A stretch of 27,985 nt of DNA from contig JAZOUD010000014.1 of the NCBI GenBank assembly GCA_045658005.1, positions 1 through 27,985 of the forward strand, in the 5' to 3' direction. This DNA is from UBA2862 sp045658005. GTDB lineage: Bacteria; Bacillota; Clostridia; Christensenellales; Aristaeellaceae. The notes beneath the pieces are model-generated. The model was given only the letters and a program-made list of their open reading frames with translations, was not told the DNA's origin and searched no databases. This document shows positions 9,166 through 16,326 of the stretch, in pieces. Position 1 is the stretch's first letter; each line of letters starts with the position of its first letter. The position numbers and the translations under genes were made by a program.

Positions 9166-12100
9166 GTGGCAAACCAATCCGCGAAAAAGAAAAAGAAAAA
9201 ATCAGCGTGGCAGCACAACCGCCCCATGGGCCCACTGCCCGCTGTTATTGCGCTCATCGGCGCGGCAGCGCTGTTGCTGACGTGGCTTTTGCAGTCGGCG
9301 CCGCTGTTCACCCGCAGGGCCAGCGCCGACAGCGCCGCCGGCGGCCTGCGCATCAGCGAGATCATGAGCGCCAACGCCTCCACCCGGACAGGCAACGACG
9401 CGGGCATCGAGGACTGGATCGAGATCGAGAACGCCTCCGGTCGCGCCATCGACCTGACCGGGTACGCCCTGGTGCGGCAGACCAAGCCCGCCCAGGCCTT
9501 CGCCTTCCCCGGAGGGGTGCTGCAGCCCGGTGAATTCGTGGTGGTACACGCCGACGACAGCGGCAAGGCCCAGCAGGCCGACGGCTACCACGCGCCCTAC
9601 CGCCTGCCCGCCTCCGGCGAGACGCTGGCGCTGCTGGACAAGAGCGGCAACGGCGTGGACCTGGTGGAGATCCCGGCCCTGGCCCGCAACCAGGTGTACT
9701 GCCGGGACACCTCCGGCGAATGGCAGGTCAGCGACGCCCCGACCCCCGGCGCGGCCAACCGCGTCGAGCGCTACAGCGTCGGGGACGAGGATGCCCGGCC
9801 CGTGGCGGTGCAGCCCGGCGCGCTGGAGATCACCGAGGTCATGGCCGACAACTGCACCTTCTTCATGGATGAGACCGGAGCCTGCCCGGATTACGTCGAG
9901 ATCCACAACACCGCGTCCAATCCGGTGGACCTTGCCGGCTGGTCGCTGTCCGACAAGGCCGAAAAGCTCCAGCGCTGGCAGTTTCCCTCTGTGACGCTGC
10001 CCGCCGGGGGCTACCTGGCCGTGCACTGCTCGGGCATGGACCGCAGGGCGGACCCGGCCCACCTGCACGCCAATTTCCGCATTTCCAACAAGAGCGACAA
10101 CGTGTTCCTGACGGACCCCAACGGCAACACCGTCAGCCATGTCAGGACCCCGGCCATGGAGCCCGACCAGTGCTACAGCCTGCTGGAGACCGGTTGGAGC
10201 AAGCAGTTCTCGCCCTCGCCCAACTATCCCAACACCCCCGAGGGCGCGGACGCCGCGGCCCGGGAGATCCAGCAGCGCAACGACAGGGGCGTGCGCATCA
10301 CCGAGGTGCTGGCCTCCTCGACCAAGTCCGACGACTGGATCGAGCTGTACAACGGCACCTCCGAGGCGGTGGACCTGTCCGGCTGGGGCCTGTCCGACAA
10401 CGCGGGCCGTCCCCGCAAGTGGCAGTTCCCCTCCGGCACCACGATCCAGCCCGGGGGCTACCTGGGCGTGTTCGCCAATGGGCTGAACACCACGGTGGAG
10501 GGTCGCATACAGACCAACTACCGCCTCGCCACAGACGGGGGCTATTCGGTGGTGCTGTCCGAGCCCGGTGGAAGGATCATAGACCGGCTGTTCGTGCCGA
10601 TGCAGTACGCGGACATCTCCTACGGTCGCACCGACGACGGCAGCGGCCTGCGCTTCTTCACGACCGTGACCCCCGGCGCGGGCAACAGCGGCCCGGCCTA
10701 CTACGGCCGCGCGCCCAGGCCCGTCTATTCCGTGGAGGGCGGCATGTACAAAAGTGGCGACAGCCTGACGGTCGAGCTGTCCGTGCCCTCCAACTGCCGG
10801 ATCTACTACACCCTGGACTGCACCGACCCCACCGAGAGCAGCACGCCCTACACCGGGCCGATCCAGATCACCGATACCACCATACTGCGCACCCGGGTCT
10901 ACGGCGACGGCTACCTGGAGTCCATCATGGACAGCCAGAGCTACCTGTACAACGTGAACAACGGAAACGGCACCGTGTTCGTGGTGTCGCTGGTGTCCGA
11001 CCCCTACAACCTCACCAGCGACGAGGCCGGCATCATGGTCAAGGGCCCCAACGCGGAGCCCAAGTATCCCTACGGCTCGATGAACAAGGGCGCGAACTTC
11101 TGGATGGACTGGGAGCGGGAGGCCCACGTGGAGGTGTTCAACCCCGACGGCAGCACCCTGATCTCCCAGGAGTGTGGCATCAAGCTGCACGGCCAGTTCA
11201 GCCGCGCCGAGAAGCAGAAGGCCTTCAAGGTCATCGCCCGCAGCCAGTACGGCGCGAACCGCTTCGAGGCGGCCATATTCAGCCACCGTCCCTATACCGA
11301 ATACCAGTCCTTCCTGCTGCGCTCCTCCAGCGAGGACGGCTACAAGACCCGCTTCCGCGACGCGCTGCTGCAGCGGCTGGCCGAGGGCGGCTGCGTGGAT
11401 TACCAGGAGACCGAGTTCGGCGTGCTCTACATCGACGGCCAGTACTGGGGCCACTACAACCTGCGCGAGCGCATCTGCAAGTCCAACATCTGCCAGTTCG
11501 AGGGCTGGGAGGGCGACGAGGACGACATCGACCTGGTCAAAGCCAACACCAACGTGATGCAGGGCAGCAACGAGACCATGGTCCAACTGCTGGACTACGT
11601 CACCAGCCACGATATGAATACCGCCGAGGCCTATGAGGTGCTGGACAACGCCATCGACATCCAGAATTACATCGAATACATGGCGGTGGAGATGTACACT
11701 GGCAACACCGACACGCTGAACGTCAAGCGCTACCGCAACCCGAAGAAGGACGGCAAGTGGAAGTGGGTGCTGTTCGACCTGGACTGGTCCTTCTCGGTGG
11801 ACACCAATTCGCCCCAGCGCTGGCTGACCCCCGGCGGCATGGGCAACAACCTGCGCACCGACAACAAGCTGTTCATCGCCTGCATGAAGAACGAGACCTT
11901 TGTCGATCGCTTCCTGACCTACCTGGGCGAGAAGATGGCCACCACCTACAGCGCCGACAGCATCAAGGCCATGGTGGACGAGTTCTACAACGCCATCGCG
12001 CCGCTGATGCCCGACCACTACGCCCGCTGGGAGTTCAGCGAATCCGAGCACAAGTCGGCCATCCGCGAATTCGTGCGCTACGCCGAGAAGCGCCCCTACC

Positions 12101-12222
12101 GCATGCTGCAGTTCATCAAGTACAACAAGTACCTCCCGCTGACCCAGAGCCAGATGGAGCACTACTTCGGCGAGGTGATGCAGCAGGTGGGCGTGAGCTA
12201 CGGGGACATATCAAAACCATAA
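9166..12222 (+). CDS. Membrane-anchored lamin-tail / CotH-kinase surface protein
   Basis: A 1018-residue protein with a lysine-rich cytoplasmic N-terminus, one membrane helix (about 22-43) and a long extracytoplasmic part. Three lamin-tail domains follow at about 61-200, 219-355 and 376-508, each with an opening such as RITEVLASS, a D(W/Y)(I/V)E(I/L) strand and a DL-GW-LSD turn. Next is a chitobiase/Fn3-associated beta domain (about 515-595, YYTLDCTDPTESS). A CotH domain then runs from about 603 (GIKLHGQFSR, SFLLRSS, YIDGQYWGHYNLRERI, VLFDLDWSF). CotH proteins are atypical kinases first known from spore coat; D871 and D873 fit the metal-binding position. The GTG start follows GGAGGAA (9154-9160) by 5 bases. 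It leads an operon with VTC-type and DUF4956 genes. The phosphorylation target is unknown. Confidence 0.9.
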   Translation: MANQSAKKKKKKSAWQHNRPMGPLPAVIALIGAAALLLTWLLQSAPLFTRRASADSAAGGLRISEIMSANASTRTGNDAGIEDWIEIENASGRAIDLTGYALVRQTKPAQAFAFPGGVLQPGEFVVVHADDSGKAQQADGYHAPYRLPASGETLALLDKSGNGVDLVEIPALARNQVYCRDTSGEWQVSDAPTPGAANRVERYSVGDEDARPVAVQPGALEITEVMADNCTFFMDETGACPDYVEIHNTASNPVDLAGWSLSDKAEKLQRWQFPSVTLPAGGYLAVHCSGMDRRADPAHLHANFRISNKSDNVFLTDPNGNTVSHVRTPAMEPDQCYSLLETGWSKQFSPSPNYPNTPEGADAAAREIQQRNDRGVRITEVLASSTKSDDWIELYNGTSEAVDLSGWGLSDNAGRPRKWQFPSGTTIQPGGYLGVFANGLNTTVEGRIQTNYRLATDGGYSVVLSEPGGRIIDRLFVPMQYADISYGRTDDGSGLRFFTTVTPGAGNSGPAYYGRAPRPVYSVEGGMYKSGDSLTVELSVPSNCRIYYTLDCTDPTESSTPYTGPIQITDTTILRTRVYGDGYLESIMDSQSYLYNVNNGNGTVFVVSLVSDPYNLTSDEAGIMVKGPNAEPKYPYGSMNKGANFWMDWEREAHVEVFNPDGSTLISQECGIKLHGQFSRAEKQKAFKVIARSQYGANRFEAAIFSHRPYTEYQSFLLRSSSEDGYKTRFRDALLQRLAEGGCVDYQETEFGVLYIDGQYWGHYNLRERICKSNICQFEGWEGDEDDIDLVKANTNVMQGSNETMVQLLDYVTSHDMNTAEAYEVLDNAIDIQNYIEYMAVEMYTGNTDTLNVKRYRNPKKDGKWKWVLFDLDWSFSVDTNSPQRWLTPGGMGNNLRTDNKLFIACMKNETFVDRFLTYLGEKMATTYSADSIKAMVDEFYNAIAPLMPDHYARWEFSESEHKSAIREFVRYAEKRPYRMLQFIKYNKYLPLTQSQMEHYFGEVMQQVGVSYGDISKP

Positions 12223-12234
12223 AGAAGGATGCCT

Positions 12235-12942
12235 ATGCAACTCAAGAGAAACGCCCTGCCGGCGCGGCACGAGCTGAAATATTTCATCAACCCGGCGGAG
12301 CTGGAGGCCCTGCGCCAGCGGCTGCGGGGCGCGTTGACCATGGACGAGCACTGCGTGGGCGGAAGGCCCTACATCATCCGCTCGCTGTACTTTGACGACA
12401 TCGAGGATTCCGCCTTCTACGACAAGCAGGCGGGCGTGATGCACCGCGACAAGTATCGCATTCGCATCTACAACATGTCGGACAGGGCCATCTTCCTGGA
12501 GCGCAAGCGCAAGCTGGGCGACCTGATCCAAAAGTCCAGCGTGCAGATCACCCGACGGCTGTGCGACCAGCTGGTGGCCGGCAACCCCTCGGGCCTGCAA
12601 AAGTCCCAGAGCCCGCTGCTCCAGGACGTGTTTGTGCAGATGCGCACGCGGCTGCTGCGGCCCAGGGTGATCGTGGATTACGAACGGGAGGCCTACCTTC
12701 ACCCGGTGGAGGACGTGCGCATCACCTTCGACATGCGCCTGCGCTCCGGCCTGTCCAGCGTGGACCTGTTCAACCGGCAGCTGCCCACGGTGTGCCCCCA
12801 CGACCGGAACGTGGAGATCCTGGAGGTCAAGTTCAACAATTACCTGCCGGGCTACATCGCGGGCCTGCTCCACGGCGTGGAGGCCGAGCGCAGCGCCGTG
12901 TCGAAGTACGTGCTGTGCCGCAGATACGAACCGCTTGGATGA
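12235..12942 (+). CDS. VTC-domain, polyphosphate-polymerase-like protein
   Basis: A 235-residue cytosolic protein of the VTC superfamily (CYTH-related tunnel fold), whose yeast member VTC4 makes polyphosphate from ATP. The basic and acidic tunnel residues are present in order: RHELKYFI (K15), RSLYFD (R49), DKYRIRIY (R75, R77), LERKRK (E89 to K93), VDYEREAY (R151), EILEVKF (E194, E197, K199) and SKYVLCRR (K224). ATG 12229 is in frame, but AAGAAGGA (12222-12229) overlaps it, so ATG 12235, 5 bases on, is preferred. It lies 12 bases after the CotH gene and just before the DUF4956 gene. Polymerase activity is inferred from the fold and residues; another nucleotide-dependent reaction is possible. 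Confidence 0.9.
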   Translation: MQLKRNALPARHELKYFINPAELEALRQRLRGALTMDEHCVGGRPYIIRSLYFDDIEDSAFYDKQAGVMHRDKYRIRIYNMSDRAIFLERKRKLGDLIQKSSVQITRRLCDQLVAGNPSGLQKSQSPLLQDVFVQMRTRLLRPRVIVDYEREAYLHPVEDVRITFDMRLRSGLSSVDLFNRQLPTVCPHDRNVEILEVKFNNYLPGYIAGLLHGVEAERSAVSKYVLCRRYEPLG

Positions 12943-12982
12943 TTATTTCCTTTAAATATTCAACACACAGGAGGGAATCCCC

Positions 12983-13642
12983 ATGAACAGCATCTTTTCC
13001 AACCTCTTCAGCTCCCAGACCATCACGCCGGCCTCGTTCCCGACGATACTGGTATCGCTGGTGCTGGCACTGGCCGTGGGCCTGTTTATCGCATGGATCT
13101 ACCGGCGCAACTATCGCGGCGTGATGTACTCCAGCAACTTCACCCTCACGCTGGTGATGATGACGCTGATCACCTGCCCGGTGGTCATGTGTATCCGCGA
13201 ATCGATCCAGCTGTCCATGGGCATGGTCGGCGCGCTGTCCATCGTGCGCTTCCGCACCGCCGTGAAGGACCCGCTGGATACCGCCTACATGTTCTGGGCG
13301 CTGACGATGGGCATCCTGCTGGGCGCGGGCCAGTTCTTCCTGACCGCCTGCGCGGTGGTGGGCATCGGTCTGCTGCTGACCGTGCTGGTGCACATCCAGT
13401 CCAAGGGGCTGAACAGCTACCTGCTGGTGGTGCGCATGTCCGAGGATTCCGAGCGCCAGGCCAACCAGCTGGTGAACAACCTGAAGGTCACCCAGCTCAA
13501 GAGCAAGACCGTCTCCGCCAACGGCATCGAGGCCACCTACGAGGTGCGCGTGGACAAGCCCGACGCGCTGCTGAACAAGCTGCGCGCCCTGCCCGGCGTG
13601 TATGACGCGACCCTGGTGGCTTATAACGGGGAAGCGATTTAA
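12983..13642 (+). CDS. DUF4956 polytopic membrane protein
   Basis: A 219-residue protein with hydrophobic segments at about 20-40, 52-70, 78-90 and 103-135, then a cytoplasmic ferredoxin-like C-terminal part. The DUF4956 hallmark lies at about 78-112 (MGMVGALSIVRFRTAVKDP, then DTAYMFWALTMGI); its conserved Arg and Asp within the membrane region suggest a transport or channel role. AGGAGGGA (12969-12976) lies 6 bases before the ATG. DUF4956 genes are repeatedly found beside VTC-domain and CotH genes in bacteria. Moving polyphosphate or a phosphorylated product across the membrane is an inference, not a demonstrated function. The stop codon overlaps the next hairpin repeat by two bases. Confidence 0.9.
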   Translation: MNSIFSNLFSSQTITPASFPTILVSLVLALAVGLFIAWIYRRNYRGVMYSSNFTLTLVMMTLITCPVVMCIRESIQLSMGMVGALSIVRFRTAVKDPLDTAYMFWALTMGILLGAGQFFLTACAVVGIGLLLTVLVHIQSKGLNSYLLVVRMSEDSERQANQLVNNLKVTQLKSKTVSANGIEATYEVRVDKPDALLNKLRALPGVYDATLVAYNGEAI

Positions 13643-13678
13643 CTACTGATTTATCGCTTTGCCGATAAATCAGTAGTT
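13641..13678. repeat. Perfect hairpin repeat, TACTGATTTRTCG family, copy 2
   Basis: AACTACTGATTTATCG (13641-13656) and its exact complement (13663-13678) flank a 6-base loop, CTTTGC. It shares TACTGATTT-TCG with copy 1 at 8936-8972, one base differing within that core (A for G). It sits between the DUF4956 stop and the next ribosome binding site. Confidence 0.85.
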
Positions 13679-13712
13679 GCCCAACTCATCATCCATTGGA
13701 GGTGAACACCTC

Positions 13713-14945
13713 TTGTCTCAATACAACAGGCCGACACAGGGGCGTCCTGCGTCAAGCCGCTTTGGCTCCCTGGAGAACGAGCGGACCGCCCAGAGCCGTC
13801 CAGCATCGCAGGGACAGCGCCAACAGCCGCCCCGTCGCCCGTCAAACCCGCCGCGCCAGGGTGGCGGCGCGCCGTCGAAGAGGCCCGTCGGCCCGTCCTC
13901 CGGGGCGCTGCCCAGGGGCTTTTTGCCACTGGTGGGCGTGTGCGCGCTGATTATCGTGGCGGGGCTGCTGCTGCAGGGCTTGATGCCGAACGGCTTCATG
14001 CTGACGGGCATCGAGGATCGGGCCGAGCGACCGGTGGCCGCCCAGGTCTCCGAGATCCACGGCGAGGGACCGATCCGCCTCAACGAGATCATGTCCGCCA
14101 ACGGCGGCGTGCTGGTGGACGACAACGGCCAGACGCCCGACTGGGTGGAGGTGGCCAACATCAGCTCCAGGCCCGTGAACCTGCGGGGCTATGTGCTGGC
14201 CAAGAACGCCAAGGCAGGCAACGTGTTCGTGTTCCCTGATTTGGTATTGGAGGCGGGCCAGGGCCTGGTGGTGTACGCCGACAGCACCCTCCAGGACGAG
14301 GACGGCAGCGCCGAGCTGCACGCCCCCTTCCGGCTGTCCTCCGGCGGCGACGTGCTGATGCTGTTCAACGACGCCGACGTGGCGGTGGACACCGTAAATA
14401 TCCCCGCCCTGTCCGAAAACACGGCCTATGTGCGGGTGGATCGGGATCACTGGGCCGTCAGCGAGCAGCCCACCCCCGGCATGCTGAACACCGAGGAGAA
14501 TTACCGGGCTCTCACCAGCGTGGCGCAGAATTCACCGGTGCAGCTGGCCGAGATCGTGGCCTCCAACAGCAAGCTGTGGCCCGACGGAAGCGGCGTGGTC
14601 CATGACTACGTGATGCTGCGCAACACCTCCGGCGACGCGATGGACATCGGCGGCTGGTACCTTTCCGACACGCCCCGGCTGCCCCGGCTGTGGAAGTTCC
14701 CTCAGGGCGTGGTCATCCCGGGAGGCGGCACGCTGGTGGTGTACTGCTCCGGCCTGAACCGGGTGGAGGACACCGGCCACCTGCATACCAGCTTCCGCCT
14801 GTCCAGCGAGGGCGAGACCGTGACCCTGAGCAACGCCCAGGGCCAGCCGGTGGACAGCGCCACCTACGACCTGCTGCACACCGACGAAGCCTATGTGCGC
14901 GGTTCGGACGGCAGCTGGAGCGTCAGCGCGCCGGCGGTGGAGTAG
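13713..14945 (+). CDS. Membrane-anchored protein with two lamin-tail domains
   Basis: A 410-residue surface protein. It has a cytoplasmic N-terminal tail of about 65 residues rich in Arg, Gln, Pro and Ser, one membrane helix (about 68-90), then two lamin-tail domains (about 120-255 and 270-405) with the same LNEIMSAN, DWVEVANIS and DIGGWYLSDT signatures as the CotH protein upstream. It looks like a paralogue of that protein's N-terminal half without the kinase. TTG 13713 is chosen because GGAGGTGA (13698-13705) ends 7 bases before it. It probably reads through from the DUF4956 gene 70 bases upstream. It may be a structural partner or the phosphorylation target of the CotH kinase; neither is shown. 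Confidence 0.82.
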   Translation: MSQYNRPTQGRPASSRFGSLENERTAQSRPASQGQRQQPPRRPSNPPRQGGGAPSKRPVGPSSGALPRGFLPLVGVCALIIVAGLLLQGLMPNGFMLTGIEDRAERPVAAQVSEIHGEGPIRLNEIMSANGGVLVDDNGQTPDWVEVANISSRPVNLRGYVLAKNAKAGNVFVFPDLVLEAGQGLVVYADSTLQDEDGSAELHAPFRLSSGGDVLMLFNDADVAVDTVNIPALSENTAYVRVDRDHWAVSEQPTPGMLNTEENYRALTSVAQNSPVQLAEIVASNSKLWPDGSGVVHDYVMLRNTSGDAMDIGGWYLSDTPRLPRLWKFPQGVVIPGGGTLVVYCSGLNRVEDTGHLHTSFRLSSEGETVTLSNAQGQPVDSATYDLLHTDEAYVRGSDGSWSVSAPAVE

Positions 14946-14961
14946 AATCCATGTAACAATA

Positions 14962-14986
14962 CAGGGGCGCCGTTTCGGCGCCCCTG
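14962..14986 (+). terminator. Strong GC hairpin closing the surface operon
   Basis: CAGGGGCGCCG (14962-14972) and its exact complement (14976-14986) flank a TTT loop. No T-run follows, so termination is likely only if the stem alone is enough. Its place, 17 bases after the last lamin-tail gene, fits an operon end. Confidence 0.5.
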
Positions 14987-15014
14987 CATGCGCTTATCGA
15001 CCTGAACGATAGAT

Positions 15015-16250
15015 ATGCCTATGAGAACATATATCATTTATCCCTCTGTCGCCCCCTTGCCCGCGCTGGCGGGGCGCGTTTTCGACCCGGACGTGGAGCC
15101 CTTCTGCCAGGGCGCCTTTGCGCCCATCGACTGCTATCCCTGGGGTGGGGACTACCGGCCCGAGGCGCGGGCGTACCTGGCCTGGGACGACGCGGGAATC
15201 CGGGTGCTGCTGTGCGCCAACGAACCGACGGTCTCCGGGAGGGTGACGGCCTTCGGCGGCCCGGTGTGGACGGACAGCTGCCTGGAGTGCTTCCTCCAGC
15301 CCTTTGGGGACGACCCCGGGTACGTGAACATCGAGGTCAACGCCGCCGGCGCCGCGCTGATCGGCATCGGCCCGGACCGGGAGCGCCGCAGGGTGCTGGA
15401 AGCCTGTCCCGAGGGCATGGACATACAGGCCTCCCGGCACGAAGGGCGCTGGTGGGCCGTGGCCTATACGGTACCCTTCCAGTGGCTGGAGGCGTTGTTC
15501 GGACGGCCCATTGACCGAAGCCTTCCCATCCGGGCCAGCTTCTACAGCTGCGACGAGTCGATCCATCCCCACTTTGCCAGCTGGAGCCCCATCGAGGCTC
15601 CCCAGCCGGACTTCCATCGGCCGGAGTGCTTCGGACGGCTGGCCCTGGCTGAGCGTGCGGGCATGGAGTACTTCGACGTCTGCGACGAACGGGGCGAACC
15701 CACCGGCGCGATCGTGTCCAGGGCAGAAGCCCACCGGGAGGGCATCCGCCATCGCACGGCCCACGTCTGGGTGGTGCGCCGGGTCGGCGGGCGCTGGCAG
15801 GTGCTGCTGCAAAAGCGCTCTGATAACAAGGACTCCTTTCCGGGCAAGTACGACACCTCCTCCGCGGGCCACATCCCGGCGGGGGACGCGCCACTGGAAT
15901 CCGCGCTGCGGGAGCTGGCCGAGGAGCTGGGCATCCACGCGAAGCCTGAGCAGCTGCAATATGCCGGCACCTTCGATATCCGCTACGAGAAGGTGTTCCA
16001 TGGCCGCCTGTTCCGGGACAACGAGCTTTCCCACGTCTACGTGTACCGGGAGCCGGTGGACGCCGACGGCCTGACCCTGCAGAGGGAGGAGGTTTCCCGG
16101 GTGGACTGGTTCGACCTGGAGACCACCTGGGCCGAGCTGCCGACCCGGCGGGATATCTACTGCGTGCCGACCCCGGGCATGGCGGTGCTGCGGGAATACC
16201 TGATGAGCACGACAGACAAAACCGATTTGCCGCAGGGCGATCTTCGGTGA
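15015..16250 (+). CDS. CBM9-like domain fused to a Nudix hydrolase
   Basis: A 411-residue protein with two unrelated halves. Residues 1-213 resemble the CBM9-like carbohydrate-binding domain (ARAYLAWDDAGIRVLLCANE, WTDSCLECFLQP, YVNIEVNAAGA, FASWSPIEAPQPDFHRPE-FG). Residues 217-397 form a Nudix domain of the YfcD/isopentenyl-diphosphate-isomerase type (YFDVCDERGEPTG, HRTAHVWVVRR). The Nudix box is GHIPAGD-x7-REL-AEELGI (G285-I307), with Asp instead of the first Glu at 291. There is no signal peptide, so a cytosolic role is likely. ATG 15015 and 15021 are both possible; neither has a clear ribosome binding site. It sits 76 bases before a glycosidase gene. No substrate can be named. Confidence 0.82.
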   Translation: MPMRTYIIYPSVAPLPALAGRVFDPDVEPFCQGAFAPIDCYPWGGDYRPEARAYLAWDDAGIRVLLCANEPTVSGRVTAFGGPVWTDSCLECFLQPFGDDPGYVNIEVNAAGAALIGIGPDRERRRVLEACPEGMDIQASRHEGRWWAVAYTVPFQWLEALFGRPIDRSLPIRASFYSCDESIHPHFASWSPIEAPQPDFHRPECFGRLALAERAGMEYFDVCDERGEPTGAIVSRAEAHREGIRHRTAHVWVVRRVGGRWQVLLQKRSDNKDSFPGKYDTSSAGHIPAGDAPLESALRELAEELGIHAKPEQLQYAGTFDIRYEKVFHGRLFRDNELSHVYVYREPVDADGLTLQREEVSRVDWFDLETTWAELPTRRDIYCVPTPGMAVLREYLMSTTDKTDLPQGDLR

Positions 16251-16326
16251 CCCTGTATTGAAGGAAAAACCGCACACTTCCAAAAAACGCACAGAAGCGG
16301 ACATCGTTTCCGGGGGAGCATGCAAT

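Noticed and set aside
9202..12162. Minus-strand open frame of 986 codons opposite the CotH gene
   Set aside because: Composition is dominated by His, Val, Gly and Gln from reverse-read GC-rich codons; the plus frame has coherent lamin-tail and CotH domains.
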